64,000 nt of DNA from Bifidobacterium sp. ESL0790 (GCF_029395435.1 NZ_CP113915.1:124001-188000), one strand, 5' to 3'. Shown: positions 15,895 through 26,231, numbered from the stretch's first letter. Numbers and translations: made by a program. The notes: generated by a model from the letters alone, not told the origin.

Positions 15895-16593
15895 ATGAGC
15901 GACTACATTACCTCTGGCAAAGATGCCTCGAAGGCTGGCTACCTGGTGCTGTTGCGCCACGGGCAGACCGCGTGGAGCGTGAGCGGGCAATACACGGGAC
16001 GTACGGATGTGCCGTTGAACGAGGAAGGCCGGCGTCAGGCGCTCGCGGGCGGCAAACGATTGCGTGAGGCGTTCCCGGATGGTTTCGGGCGCGGGCGCAT
16101 TTTTTCCAGTCCGTTGCGTCGTGCCAGCGAGACGGCGCAATTGGCGGGTTATTCCGATTTTGAAACGCTTGACGACCTGATGGAATGGGACTACGGCCCT
16201 GCCGAGGGGCGTCGGCGCGAGGAAGTCGGTGCGGCGCTCGGGCACGATTGGTGCGTTTGGGACGAAGGGCCCGAAACGTTGCCGGCCCGAATGCGGGGTG
16301 ATTGGGTTTGCACCCTGCCGAGCCGCGAAACGGTCAATGTCCACAACGGCGTCGGCGAGACCGTGGAAGAGGCCGCCGTGCGTGCTCGTCGTGTCATCGA
16401 ACAGGTGACGCCGATGATCCTCGCCGGCCACAACGTTCTGCTTGTCGCGCACGCCCATATCCTGCGTATCGTCACCACGCAATGGCTGTGCGCCGATCCG
16501 CACTCGGGCCGTCTCCTGCGTTTCGACACGGCTCACCATTCGGTGCTCGGCTACTACAAAAACGACCCCGTCATCGTTCGCTGGAACGTGTGA
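15895..16593 (+). CDS. Histidine phosphatase (phosphoglycerate-mutase-like)
   Basis: 232 residues of the histidine phosphatase branch 1 fold. LLRHGQT places the phospho-acceptor His at 22 (RHG 21-23). Further family positions are FSSPLRRASETA near 69-80, Glu96 in LMEWDYG as likely acid, and His185 in LLVAHAHILR. It lacks the insertions of cofactor-dependent phosphoglycerate mutase and is more likely a general phosphatase. The start overlaps nothing; the DUF4235 gene is divergent. Substrate not predictable. Confidence 0.88.
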   Translation: MSDYITSGKDASKAGYLVLLRHGQTAWSVSGQYTGRTDVPLNEEGRRQALAGGKRLREAFPDGFGRGRIFSSPLRRASETAQLAGYSDFETLDDLMEWDYGPAEGRRREEVGAALGHDWCVWDEGPETLPARMRGDWVCTLPSRETVNVHNGVGETVEEAAVRARRVIEQVTPMILAGHNVLLVAHAHILRIVTTQWLCADPHSGRLLRFDTAHHSVLGYYKNDPVIVRWNV

Positions 16594-16630
16594 AAATCGG
16601 CATTGAATTTAAGTGTTTACGAGAATTAAT

Positions 16631-16676
16631 AAGTGCCTGAAACCTTATGATTTGCAAGTTTCAGGCGCTTGTTTTA
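16631..16676. terminator. Bidirectional terminator between convergent genes
   Basis: AAGTGCCTGAAAC (16631-16643) pairs with GTTTCAGGCGCTT (16658-16670), followed by GTTTTATATTTT on the + strand. It lies between the phosphatase and the alpha-glucosidase, whose 3' ends face each other. Confidence 0.75.
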
Positions 16677-16706
16677 TATTTTGAATTTTATTACTTATTT
16701 GTTCAG

Positions 16707-18479
16707 TTACTTGTCGAGTAGGAGCCAGGCGCTCGCGTCTTGCGGCAGACCGCCGTCTGCGGCGAGTTCTGCGGAAGCGAGCAGAATCCGGCCCTTCGGC
16801 AGGGCGACGGGAGCCGCGCCGAAGTTTGTAATACTCGCGAAAGTGGCTGGAGAGCCGTCTGAGACCGCTGGGCGTGTGTAGGCGATGACGTCGCTGCCCA
16901 TATCCAGCCAATCGAAAGTCTCGTAATCGCCGGTCGCCGTCAGCTTTTCGGCACGAATGCGCATCGCCGCACGATAGAGGTTGAGCGTTGAGGTGGCGTC
17001 CGCAGACTCTTTGTCGGCCGCGAAATCCTTGAACCACAGGGGTTGCGGCAAGTGTGGGTCGGCCGATGCGCTGCCATCGGCGCGTGTGGCCGGTGAGAAG
17101 CCGAAGGACGCGCCCTGCCCGAAGTCCGGATTCCAATCGGCTGGTTTCGGCTCGTCCGAAGCGCTCCATGGCAGCGGTACGCGGCAGCCGTCGCGGCCCT
17201 TGTCGGTGGAGTTGCGGTTGGTGCGGAACGGCGTCGGGTCCTCGAGCCGGTCCCACGGAATGTTGGCGACTTCGAAAAGGCCGAGCTCCTCACCCTGGTA
17301 AATGTAAACGGAACCCGGCAGGCCCATCTCCATCAACGCGGCCGCGCGGGCGCGACGTGTGCCCAGTGGACGGTCCTCGTAATAACTCTCTCCATTGCGC
17401 AGGATCCAGTCCTTGGCGATCTGGTGCTTGTCGCGCGAGGGCACCTGCGGCAGCGCGTAACGGGTGGTGTTGCGCGGGATGTCGTGGTTGCTCATCACCC
17501 ATGTGGAGGTGGAGCCGCCGCTCTGTGCCGCGCTTTGAAGCCCTTCGGTGATGGCCTGGCGCATCTGCCCGACGTTCCAATCGGCCTTCGCGAGCTCGAA
17601 GTTGAAGACCTGGCCGAGCTCGTCGGGTGAGGCGTAGAGATGCTGGTGCTCAGGCACCACCCAGGCCTCGCCGACCGCGAAACGCGGCGGATTGTATTCG
17701 TTGAAGACCTGGCGCCACTCCTTGTAGATCTCGTGGACCTCGGGCCTGTCCCACATGGGGTTGCGCCCGTCGTGGTTGACGTTGTTCTCCACGGGGAACT
17801 CGCGGCCCAGCTCCTCGAGCGGCCTGCTGTCGAAATCCTTGGCCAGTCCATGCGCCACGTCGATGCGGAAGCCGTCGGTGCCGTGGTCGCTCCAGAATCG
17901 CAGCGTCTTCTTGAAATCCTCGTGCACGTCCGGGTTCTTCCAGTTGAGGTCGGGCTGCTCGCGCGCGAAGATGTGGAAGTACCATTGGCCGTCGTCCACG
18001 CGCTGCCAGGCCGGGCCGCCGAATAGCGACTGCCAGTCGTTGGGCGGCAGCTCGCCGTTCTCGCCGCGTCCATCGCGGAAGATATAGCGGTCGCGCGCCT
18101 TCGAGCCGCGTCCGGCCGCCAGCGCCTCCTGGAAGAACGGGTGCTTGTTGGAGGTGTGGTTCGGCACGATGTCGACGATCACCTTGATGCCGGCTTCGTG
18201 CGCCACCGCTACCATCTTGTCGAAATCGGCCATGGTGCCGAGACGCGGGTCCACGTCGCGATAATCGATGACGTCGTAGCCGCCGTCGGCCAGGTCGGAG
18301 GGGTAGAACGGCGAAAGCCAGATCGCGTCGACGCCGAGCGCCTTGAGATAGTCCATTTTCTCGGTGATGCCCGCAATGTCGCCGATGCCATCGCCGTTGA
18401 CGTCTTTGAAACTGCGTGGATAGACCTGGTAGACGACGGCCTGCTTCCACCAATCGTCGCGCGTGTTGTTGACGGTCAT
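16707..18479 (-). CDS. GH13 alpha-glucosidase (oligo-1,6-glucosidase type)
   Basis: 590-residue cytosolic glycoside hydrolase releasing glucose from alpha-linked oligosaccharides. GH13 conserved regions are in order: DIVPNH (103-108), GFRIDVAH with nucleophile Asp207, GEAWVV with acid/base Glu271, and SNHD with Asp333. The N-terminal WWKQAVVYQVYPRSF and GDGIGDI (29-35) are typical of the oligo-1,6-glucosidase group. Length is normal. AGGA precedes the ATG. No sugar-transport or regulator gene adjoins it, so specificity (isomaltose, sucrose, panose) is open. Confidence 0.93.
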   Translation of the reverse strand: MTVNNTRDDWWKQAVVYQVYPRSFKDVNGDGIGDIAGITEKMDYLKALGVDAIWLSPFYPSDLADGGYDVIDYRDVDPRLGTMADFDKMVAVAHEAGIKVIVDIVPNHTSNKHPFFQEALAAGRGSKARDRYIFRDGRGENGELPPNDWQSLFGGPAWQRVDDGQWYFHIFAREQPDLNWKNPDVHEDFKKTLRFWSDHGTDGFRIDVAHGLAKDFDSRPLEELGREFPVENNVNHDGRNPMWDRPEVHEIYKEWRQVFNEYNPPRFAVGEAWVVPEHQHLYASPDELGQVFNFELAKADWNVGQMRQAITEGLQSAAQSGGSTSTWVMSNHDIPRNTTRYALPQVPSRDKHQIAKDWILRNGESYYEDRPLGTRRARAAALMEMGLPGSVYIYQGEELGLFEVANIPWDRLEDPTPFRTNRNSTDKGRDGCRVPLPWSASDEPKPADWNPDFGQGASFGFSPATRADGSASADPHLPQPLWFKDFAADKESADATSTLNLYRAAMRIRAEKLTATGDYETFDWLDMGSDVIAYTRPAVSDGSPATFASITNFGAAPVALPKGRILLASAELAADGGLPQDASAWLLLDK

Positions 18480-18693
18480 CGGCGTCCTTCCTCAAACTGG
18501 CATGAATTGAAACATGGTTGTTTTGAGTCTACCTCAATGGGGTATGCGCGTCTTTGGTGGGTTCGTTGCCGTTTTGTCCAACATGGGTGGCGGGAATATC
18601 GCTGGTTTTGATAGGCTCCCAGCTTGCGCCAACGTTATCCGATAGACTTATTCGCGTATTCGTTATGGAAATGACCAATGAAAGAGGTGTGGC

Positions 18694-19560
18694 ATGGCGC
18701 TTGAGGATTCGCGCGATGATCAGGTGAATGGCCGCGAAGGCGACAATGACGGAAGCGTTTCGGGCGGTGCCGCCAACCCAAGCACCTCGTATCTCGACTA
18801 CCGGCCGGATGGGGACGGCGCGGGCGTCGAGATCGACGGCGTCCCTAACGCGCGTGGCATCGGCGGCTATCCCACAGCGGACGGCCACAAGCTGCGTGAC
18901 GGGCTCTTCTTCCGCGCCGCCGGCCTCAACTTCCTGGGCGAGCACGGCATCGATGACCTGCATCGGCTCGGCATCAAGGAAGTGGTCGACCTGCGCGACC
19001 CAGTCGAGGTCAAGCTGTGGTCGTACAAGCTGCCTGCCGACATCCACGTCGACCGCGTGCCGCTGCTCAAGACCAACCTGCACAAGAGCCAGGGCTTCAA
19101 GGAGATGACGAGCAAAGGCGTCGACATGGCCGAGATGTACCACGATATCGTCTTCGGCTCGGCCGAGCAGATTGTGCTCATCCTGCGCAAGCTGCTGCAG
19201 GACGACGGTCACCCCATGCTCATCCATTGCACGGCCGGCAAGGACCGCACGGGCATCACCTCGGGCATCCTCATGAGTCTGCTTGGCGTGGATGATGACA
19301 TGGTCGTCTCCTGTTACGCCCAGTCCGGCGACAACCTCGGCGCCGCGTTCAAGAACACCGTCGTCTCGGGCCTGATGAGCGACAAGGGCGTGGGGCACAT
19401 CTCGGCGGCGCAGACCGCCATGCTCGCCTCGCCGCCGGAGCTCATGCGCACGGTGCTCGCCAGCATCAAGGAGGAATACGGCTCCGTGGAGCGCTACTGC
19501 CTCAACAATGGCATGAGCGAGGACGAGGTCGCCGGGCTGCGCGAGATGTTCCTGGAGTAG
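18694..19560 (+). CDS. Protein tyrosine/serine phosphatase-like (CX5R) protein
   Basis: 288 residues. The phosphatase loop HCTAGKDRTG is near 178-187 with Cys179 and Arg185; the general-acid region is VVDLRDPVE near 97-105. GVPNARGIGGYP near 49-60 is the usual entry segment of bacterial tyrosine/serine phosphatases (PF13350 type). The first 45 residues are acidic and low complexity, and no signal peptide is present. Such proteins may hydrolyse phosphoproteins or phosphoinositides; target unknown. AAAGAGG precedes the ATG. Confidence 0.88.
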   Translation: MALEDSRDDQVNGREGDNDGSVSGGAANPSTSYLDYRPDGDGAGVEIDGVPNARGIGGYPTADGHKLRDGLFFRAAGLNFLGEHGIDDLHRLGIKEVVDLRDPVEVKLWSYKLPADIHVDRVPLLKTNLHKSQGFKEMTSKGVDMAEMYHDIVFGSAEQIVLILRKLLQDDGHPMLIHCTAGKDRTGITSGILMSLLGVDDDMVVSCYAQSGDNLGAAFKNTVVSGLMSDKGVGHISAAQTAMLASPPELMRTVLASIKEEYGSVERYCLNNGMSEDEVAGLREMFLE

Positions 19561-20054
19561 TTGGCGGCGGCGCGCACCATTCGAGTGCCTTGCGATTTGT
19601 GCGTCATGTTGCCGTTATTTGTACCGAAAGCGGCTTTCGCGAATGCTACGTTTTCTCTGTGGCAAAGGGGCTCGCGGCGGGCCTGTTTGAACGGTAGGTG
19701 CGGCGCTCGCGGGCTGGTGATACCTCGCAAAGGGCTTGTTTCTTGAGTGAAGCAGGCCCTTTCATTATTGCTATACAGCGTTCGGGAATACAACAGGGAG
19801 GCATGGCACAACGGAACGGAAGCATAATCGTCCTGATATAAATGTCTCATTGAGCTGATAATTGATGCGCGACGGCGGCCAAGACGATAAACTGGAAACG
19901 ACGTGTGCACGGGGTCGAGAACGCCCCGAACGCCCAAAGACGCGGCAACGTGACAAATGCCGCGAATGGGGCGCGCAAGCCGTTGGCCGCGAACGAACGT
20001 GCGTGGCGAGACGCGGAGTGCGAGCACGTGATTTGTCGATGTGAAAGGTAAACA
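19561..20054 (+). other. Leader region of gnd
   Basis: 494 bases without a supported gene. It begins with a terminator (19729-19762) and continues into the region before gnd. A TGATAATT at 19856-19863 may be a -10, but the -35 is not clear. The last 150 bases are GC-rich and could be a structured leader. Confidence 0.35.
19729..19762 (+). terminator. Terminator after the phosphatase gene
   Basis: AAAGGGCTTGTTTC (19729-19742) pairs, with two wobble positions, with GAAGCAGGCCCTTT (19749-19762), followed by CATTATTG. Confidence 0.65.
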
Positions 20055-21515
20055 ATGGCGGAAGCAACAGCAAACATTGGAGTTGTCGGCCTGGCGGCTA
20101 TGGGTTCGAATCTTGCGCGGAACCTCGCGCATCATGGTAACACCGTGGCGCTCTACAATCGTCACTACGAGCGTACCGACAAGCTCATGAAGGAGCACGG
20201 CAGCGAGGGCAAGTTCGTGCCCGCCAAGACCATCGACGAGTTCGTCGCCTCGCTCAAGAAGCCGCGCACGGCCATCATCATGGTCAAGGCCGGCGCCCCC
20301 ACCGACGCCATGATCGAGGCGCTCGCCGACGCCATGGACAAGGGCGACATCATCGTCGACGGCGGCAATTCCTACTTCAAAGACACCATCCGCCGTGAGA
20401 AGGCCATCCGCGCCCGCGGCCTGCACTATGTTGGCTGTGGCGTTTCCGGCGGCGAAGAGGGCGCGCTCAACGGCCCGTCCATGATGCCCGGCGGCACCGA
20501 TGAGTCCTGGAAGACCCTCGGCCCGATCCTGAAGTCCATCGCCGCGAAGGCGGAGGGCGAGCCTTGCGTCACTCACATCGGTGAGAACGGCGCCGGCCAC
20601 TTCGTCAAGATGGTCCACAACGGCATCGAGTACGCCGACATGCAGCTCATCGCCGAAAGCTACGACCTGATGCGTCGCGGCATGGGCATGACCCCCGACG
20701 AGATCGGCGACGTGTTCGCCGAGTGGGACAAGACCGAGCTCAACTCCTACCTGATCGAGATCACCGCCGACCTGCTGCACGAGAAGGACAAGAAGACAGG
20801 CAAGCCGCTGGTCGACGTCATCGTCGATCAGGCCGGCATGAAGGGCACCGGCACCTGGACGGTCGAGACCGCCCTCGAGCTCGGCACCCCCGTCACCGCC
20901 ATCGCCGAGGGCGTCTTCGCCCGTGGCCTCTCCGACCAGACCGAGCTGCGCGCCGGTGCCGCCAAGCAGGGCATGACCGGCCCCGACGGCAAGATCACGT
21001 TCGCCAGCGACGACGAGCGCAAGGCCTTCATCGAAGACATCCGCCAGGCGCTCTACGCCTCCAAGATCGTCGCCTATGCGCAGGGCTTCAACGAGATCAA
21101 CGATGGTGCCAAGCAGTACGACTGGAAGATTGATCTGGCCGCCGTGGCACGCATCTGGCGTGGTGGCTGCATCATCCGCGCCCAGTTCCTCAACGTCGTC
21201 TCCGACGCCTTCGAGTCCGGCGCGGCCGACGTCTCGCTGCTCTTCGCGCCGTACTTCAAGAAGGCCGTCGAGGGCGCGCAGGATTCCTGGCGCCGCGTGG
21301 TGGCCAAGGCCGCGACCTGCGGTGTGCCCGCGCCGGTCTTCTCGACCTCGCTTTCCTACTACGACGAGCTGCGTTCCAAGCGCCTGCCCGCCTCCGTCAT
21401 CCAGGCCCAGCGTGACCTCTTCGGCGCGCACACCTACGGCCGTGTGGACGAGCCCGGCGCCTTCCACACTCTGTGGGCCGAGGATGGCCGTCCGGAAGTG
21501 AAGATGTCCGACTGA
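20055..21515 (+). CDS. gnd: 6-phosphogluconate dehydrogenase, decarboxylating
   Basis: 486-residue enzyme converting 6-phosphogluconate to ribulose 5-phosphate, CO2 and NADPH. The N-terminal nucleotide fold has GLAAMG (12-17), followed by VDGGNSYF and the signature GVSGGEEGA...PSMMPGG. The catalytic Lys is residue 185 in GHFVKMVHNGIEY, and IWRGGCIIRAQFL is in the C-terminal helical domain. Length is typical. AAAGG lies eight bases before the ATG. It is monocistronic on the + strand, while zwf-opcA-pgl, the steps before it, lie 6 kb downstream on the other strand. Confidence 0.97.
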   Translation: MAEATANIGVVGLAAMGSNLARNLAHHGNTVALYNRHYERTDKLMKEHGSEGKFVPAKTIDEFVASLKKPRTAIIMVKAGAPTDAMIEALADAMDKGDIIVDGGNSYFKDTIRREKAIRARGLHYVGCGVSGGEEGALNGPSMMPGGTDESWKTLGPILKSIAAKAEGEPCVTHIGENGAGHFVKMVHNGIEYADMQLIAESYDLMRRGMGMTPDEIGDVFAEWDKTELNSYLIEITADLLHEKDKKTGKPLVDVIVDQAGMKGTGTWTVETALELGTPVTAIAEGVFARGLSDQTELRAGAAKQGMTGPDGKITFASDDERKAFIEDIRQALYASKIVAYAQGFNEINDGAKQYDWKIDLAAVARIWRGGCIIRAQFLNVVSDAFESGAADVSLLFAPYFKKAVEGAQDSWRRVVAKAATCGVPAPVFSTSLSYYDELRSKRLPASVIQAQRDLFGAHTYGRVDEPGAFHTLWAEDGRPEVKMSD

Positions 21516-21534
21516 TTACGGACGGCTGATTACA

Positions 21535-21618
21535 GCTGATGGCCGCTTGAGTGACCATCAGCCATTTATATAGAATCCGGCCCCGCCGCGAACGTGATTG
21601 TTCGGGCGGGGCCGGATT
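21535..21618 (+). terminator. Tandem hairpins after gnd
   Basis: GCTGATGG (21535-21542)/CCATCAGC (21555-21562) is followed by CATTTATATA. A very stable AATCCGGCCCCGCC (21574-21587)/GGCGGGGCCGGATT (21605-21618) follows. Both lie between the convergent gnd and the DUF285 gene; the second hairpin may serve either strand. Confidence 0.7.
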
Positions 21619-21726
21619 CGTATGGTGTTTCGGTTGTGGTGAGCTGCCTGGCCTGGAGGTGGTGGTGTCCTAATCGGGGCCGGGGCTTATTTGCCTGTAT
21701 TCTTTATTCCTCTTCGCCAGCCTTCC

Positions 21727-24700
21727 TTATCTGCGACCGGCCTTCACGCCGTGGGTCCTCTTGAGCGCCTCGCCGCTGACGTAGGCGAGCGACAGGGCGG
21801 TGACGATCACGGCCGCCGCAAGCCCGCCACGCACCCACAGGTTGTCGAATCCGGTGAATGGCAGGGCGTTCACCATGCTGGGCGTGAGCCGGACGGTGCT
21901 GGTGTACGACTCATTGCCCGTGGAGTCCGTGGCCTGGATCTTCACCGTGCCGGCTTGCATGTTGGCGGGCACCGCGACGGACCACTTGTTGTCGTTCCAA
22001 GTGATGCTGGAGCCCGTGCTGGTGGTGTTGTCGGGCCAGGTGACGGTGAGGCTCGCGCCCATCTCGGGAGCGCGGTCCGGGTTCGACGGCGCCGTGCCGC
22101 CCAGCGTCCATGTCGGCGTCTCGGGAGCCGTGCGTGTGGAGGTCCACAGTTTGCCGCCTAGGTTCGCCTCGCTGGTCAGGTAGCTGTTCTTGGTGTTCTC
22201 GATGCTCGGCGGCTCCATGTCCATATGCCTGTTGGCCTTGGCGACGCCGGTGTAGGCGGTCGGCGAGCCACCTTGCGGCAGGCCGATGCGCACCTCGAAC
22301 GTCCAATCCTTGTCGGGGTAGGTGGTGAAGGGATAGGTGGCGTTGACCGGCACGTTGACCGTGATTGTCGATTCCGTGCCGCTTTCCGCGGCGGTGCAGC
22401 CCGTGGTCGCGTCCACGCCGGTGCAGAGATCCCTCGAATAGGTGACGGTGCCCGTGCCGAGGTCGGTGAGATCGGCGGTGTCGGGGATGCTGTTGTGCTC
22501 GGGCTTGGCGGTGATCTGCACACTGCCCCAATCCATGCTCGCGGGGCGGATGTGCGAGATCTTCACCTTCACCACTGAGCCAGCTGGCAGCTCGCCGTTG
22601 ACGGTGGTGGGACTAGTGACGCTGTCGATGACAGGCGTGTAGATCAGCTGTGGCGTGACCGGTGCGGCCTCGTTGCCGAGGCTGTCGACGGCGTTGATGG
22701 TGACATTGTCGGTCAGATTGACGATGTCGGCCAGTGGTGTGCTCCAGGTGCCGTTGAGTACGTTGGAGCTTGTGGTGGTGGGTGCGGCTCCGCCGGGCCA
22801 GGTGAAGGTCAGCTGGTTGCCGGCTTTCTCGTGGCGAGGCAGCGGGATGACGGGTGGCTCGCCGGAGATGTCGGTGTCCCATTGCCCGGCTGCTGTGCCC
22901 GTGGTGGGGGAGGCGATGTCGGTGCCGACGTTCGCCAGCGTGCCGTCCATGGTGTCGCTAGACTGCCCGGTGACCCTGTACATGGTGGCCGAGGGCTTGA
23001 TGACGGGCGGGGCGAAGTCGAGGTGGGTGGAATACGGCTCCCAGCCGGACTGCTCGCCCTCCACGCCGCTCAAGGTCTCGATGGCGGTGAAGGTGTAGTT
23101 GAAATCGGGGTAGGAGCTCTTGAGGAACGGGATGTCGGCCGCGTTGACGGTGAACGTCTTTGATATCCGGGCCTCAGGCGAGCCCGTGGCGATCAGGTCG
23201 TTGCCCGCGATGGTGTAGACCGGGAAGCGGTTGACGTCGTCCTCGTTCAGGAAGCTGTTGCGGCCAGATTTGGCGAATATCTTGAGGCTGCTGTTGGTCT
23301 TGGTGCCGTCGGGCACCTCGAATTCCACGGTGATGTCGACCGTCGCCCGGTTGTCGCTGGGAATCACCCCGGCGATCGCGTTGCCGTGTTGTGCCACGGC
23401 GGTGACCTCCGGCGTATCAGGCGACTTGAACCATTTGGCGTAGAACTTGATGGTGGTGTTTTTGACGGGATGGCCGGGGGTGTCCTCGGGGATGGTGTAT
23501 TGGTCGTCGACCGTGTAGCCGCGGCCCGTGCCGTTAGCCTCGGTGTTCCATTCGATGAAGCGGTGGCCGGTGATGCTGTAGTGGTTCTGCGGCAGGTTGA
23601 ATGACCGCGGGTTGGATGCTTCGCTGGGGAGTCCGGCGTAGACGTCCATCGCTCCGGTCACTCCGTCCATACTTGCGGGGTCGCTGTTTGCCGGATTGTT
23701 GGGCAGGAACTTGAAGGCCACGTAGCCATCGTGCACGTAGACCGTTGGCTCTGTACGTGTGGCGGGATTCGTGCCTTGGGAACCAAAGGGGGAGTTGGCG
23801 CCGACCACATTGCCTGACGCGTCTTTCTGCCCGACCATATCCCACCAGGTTCCATGCCAGGTTCCCACGGGGTCGACCTGGTACCAATCGGGAACGTAGC
23901 CCAGGTTATTGAAAGCGGCATTGTCGTATGCGCCGTTGCGAAAGTGTGTATTGGGGCCGAGTACGACGGCCTTGAGGGTGTTAGAGAAGCTATTGCCTCC
24001 AACGCTTGAGAACATGAACGACACATCCGTGACATTCGACAAATCGAAGCCGCTCATGTTGAGTGTCTCGAGATGCTCGGTGGCGTTGAACATCTGCTTG
24101 GTGCTTTTCACGCTTGAAGTGTCGAAGCCGCCGACGTTGACGTGTTTGAGGGCCTCGTCCTCGTTGAACATGTATTCCATCGTCTTGCAGGGGTGATCAT
24201 AGTTGTTGTTGGTGTTGTTCCACACCGCCGGGCAGGTGGCCGGGTCATCGGCAACGGTGCCGACCTTGCTGGTGTCGAAATGCGAGACGTCAATTTCCGG
24301 CACCTTCGAGAGGTAGTTGAACATCGAATTCATGGAGATGACATTCTTGGTGTCGAATCCCGAGACGTTGAGTTGGGTGATGTTGTAATCGTCGCTGAAC
24401 ATGAACCTCATATTGCGTACTTTGGAGGTGTCGAAGTGACTGACGTCAAGGACCTGCAGGTTTGTGCAGTCGCTGAACATGCCGCCCATGCTGGTGGCCT
24501 GGCTGGTGTCGAAGCCGCTGACGTTCAATGTCACCAGGCTGCTATCGTCGCTGAACATGTATTGCATATTGGTGTCCGCGCTGGTGTTGAACTCGCTGAC
24601 GGCCAGAGTGGTGACGCTCCAGCAATCGTCGAACATGGATTGGGTGTCGGTCACCGCGTGCATGTCGAAGCCGCCGACATCGAGCCTGGTGACGGTCTCG

Positions 24701-25899
24701 TTGTGCCAGAACATGTAGGACATGTTCGTGACCTTGCTGGTGTCGAAGCCGCTGACGTCGATGGCCGGAGCTTTGGCCACGTTGTCGAACATGGCTTCCA
24801 TGTCGGTGACATTGCCGGTGTTGAAGTGGCTGACGTCCAACGAGGTGAGGGCGTTGTCGCCGTAGAACATGAAGCCCATGTTTGTGACATGCGAGGTGTC
24901 GAATTTCGGCCCGAATTTGATGCTGCCCAGATGGGATTGGCTTGGGAAGTCGTGGTTGGCGGCGTTGTCGATGCCGTCATCGACGTTGTCGGTGTCGAAC
25001 ATCATGTGCATGTTGGTGACGTGGCTCGTGTCGAACATGCTGACATCGAGGTCCTCGAGATTGTCGCAGTTGGCGAACATGGCCTCCATGTTCGTGACCT
25101 TCGAGGTGTTGAAATCCGGGCCGAACGTGATGTGCTGCAACGCGTAGGGCTTTTTGGGGCCGTTCGCAACGGTTGTGGTGGCAGGGCCCATGAACATCTT
25201 CCACATGTTCGTGACGTTGCTGGTGTCGATCCCCGTCAGGTCCACGCTCAGGAGATTCGGGTCGTTCATGAACATTTGCTCCATGCTGGAGGTGTTCTTG
25301 AAATCGAGCTTGTTGAGGCCGTTGATGGTTGTCAACGAGGCCATATTCGCGAACATAGAGGAGGCGGTGACATATTGGGTGAAGCTGCGATGAGGCATGT
25401 ATGCCTCGAAGCTGATGGTGGTTATCTTGTCTTTGTCGACGTAACCGTTCCAATTGTTGCTGATCCAGGTGCTTGTGCCGTAATCGGTGACATGCAGGGT
25501 GCAGTCCGCGGTGACGTTCCAGGCGAGCCTGTCGTTTGACCCTGAGAGCGGGTTGTCGTATGGAGTGCAGCTGCCGTCCTGCGGCCCGACGGTGTTTTGG
25601 GATGGGGATTGTGGTTGTTGGGGTTCCTGAGGTGTCGTCGGTCCGTCGCTCGGCGAGGTCGGCTGCGTGTCCGCTCCCGCCGACGGACCAGGATCGTTGC
25701 TCTTGAGATTTGTGTCGTCCGCCGGTTTTGGCGCGCTGGGAGATTTCGGGGCTTGTTGAGAAACGGAGGAACCCGCTTTGGCGCTTGTGGGCCGGGAGCC
25801 GGGATTCATGGCGGAGGCGCTGACGAGAGGCGCGAGCATGCCGCAGGCCACCCCCGCGGCTACCAATATCTCTGTAATCCGCTTCGTCCTGCTCGTCAT
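21727..25899 (-). CDS. LPFTG-anchored BspA/DUF285 surface protein
   Basis: 1390 residues, probably covalently bound to the cell wall and exposed. Signal peptide is residues 1-30 (MTSRTKR... LVSASA), followed by a Pro/Ser/Gln-rich linker to about 110. About 16 DUF285 repeats follow (S-x-MF, then L..LDVS.FDTS.VTNM) to about residue 640. An InlB/Flg_new-like segment (GHRFIEWNTEANGTGRGY) comes next, then several Ig-like domains. The C-terminus is LPFTG, a hydrophobic helix and a KR tail: a standard sortase signal. The ATG at 25899 is chosen because AGGAAGTGG precedes it and the signal peptide begins there. Ligand unknown; a role in adhesion is inferred from the family. Confidence 0.9.
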   Translation of the reverse strand: MTSRTKRITEILVAAGVACGMLAPLVSASAMNPGSRPTSAKAGSSVSQQAPKSPSAPKPADDTNLKSNDPGPSAGADTQPTSPSDGPTTPQEPQQPQSPSQNTVGPQDGSCTPYDNPLSGSNDRLAWNVTADCTLHVTDYGTSTWISNNWNGYVDKDKITTISFEAYMPHRSFTQYVTASSMFANMASLTTINGLNKLDFKNTSSMEQMFMNDPNLLSVDLTGIDTSNVTNMWKMFMGPATTTVANGPKKPYALQHITFGPDFNTSKVTNMEAMFANCDNLEDLDVSMFDTSHVTNMHMMFDTDNVDDGIDNAANHDFPSQSHLGSIKFGPKFDTSHVTNMGFMFYGDNALTSLDVSHFNTGNVTDMEAMFDNVAKAPAIDVSGFDTSKVTNMSYMFWHNETVTRLDVGGFDMHAVTDTQSMFDDCWSVTTLAVSEFNTSADTNMQYMFSDDSSLVTLNVSGFDTSQATSMGGMFSDCTNLQVLDVSHFDTSKVRNMRFMFSDDYNITQLNVSGFDTKNVISMNSMFNYLSKVPEIDVSHFDTSKVGTVADDPATCPAVWNNTNNNYDHPCKTMEYMFNEDEALKHVNVGGFDTSSVKSTKQMFNATEHLETLNMSGFDLSNVTDVSFMFSSVGGNSFSNTLKAVVLGPNTHFRNGAYDNAAFNNLGYVPDWYQVDPVGTWHGTWWDMVGQKDASGNVVGANSPFGSQGTNPATRTEPTVYVHDGYVAFKFLPNNPANSDPASMDGVTGAMDVYAGLPSEASNPRSFNLPQNHYSITGHRFIEWNTEANGTGRGYTVDDQYTIPEDTPGHPVKNTTIKFYAKWFKSPDTPEVTAVAQHGNAIAGVIPSDNRATVDITVEFEVPDGTKTNSSLKIFAKSGRNSFLNEDDVNRFPVYTIAGNDLIATGSPEARISKTFTVNAADIPFLKSSYPDFNYTFTAIETLSGVEGEQSGWEPYSTHLDFAPPVIKPSATMYRVTGQSSDTMDGTLANVGTDIASPTTGTAAGQWDTDISGEPPVIPLPRHEKAGNQLTFTWPGGAAPTTTSSNVLNGTWSTPLADIVNLTDNVTINAVDSLGNEAAPVTPQLIYTPVIDSVTSPTTVNGELPAGSVVKVKISHIRPASMDWGSVQITAKPEHNSIPDTADLTDLGTGTVTYSRDLCTGVDATTGCTAAESGTESTITVNVPVNATYPFTTYPDKDWTFEVRIGLPQGGSPTAYTGVAKANRHMDMEPPSIENTKNSYLTSEANLGGKLWTSTRTAPETPTWTLGGTAPSNPDRAPEMGASLTVTWPDNTTSTGSSITWNDNKWSVAVPANMQAGTVKIQATDSTGNESYTSTVRLTPSMVNALPFTGFDNLWVRGGLAAAVIVTALSLAYVSGEALKRTHGVKAGRR

Positions 25900-26231
25900 G
25901 TCACCACTTCCTGTCCAACGTGGCCGGCAGATCCACGCGCACAACTATCTAATTTCCACAATAGTTATTTTGCAATACATTTTTTATTGTTCATTAATAA
26001 CGTTTTTATATAAAAAATCAAATTATGGAAACTTGTTTGCCGAGTTTGTTGGGTGAGGTGATTGGTGTTTGACGGTCAAGAAGCGCGGTATTACGGCATT
26101 TATCGATGGCGATAGGTCTGAGTCGAATGAGCGCGTCGTTTGTTGTTGGTTTGTCTGAAAATTACGGCAAAGCTTAAGATGTGTGACTAAATTTTCGCGC
26201 AGAGCTAAGCTATACCTCAAAAAGTATGATT
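25900..26231 (-). other. AT-rich upstream region of the DUF285 gene
   Basis: About 330 bases, strikingly AT-rich around 25950-26040, holding the promoter for the surface gene on the - strand. No reliable hexamer pair could be chosen, and no gene is seen. Confidence 0.4.

Noticed and set aside
19494..21467. 657-codon open frame antisense to gnd
   Set aside because: gnd is a full-length, well-conserved enzyme; the antisense frame is low complexity (Val/Gly/Ala/Asp rich) and has no recognisable domain.
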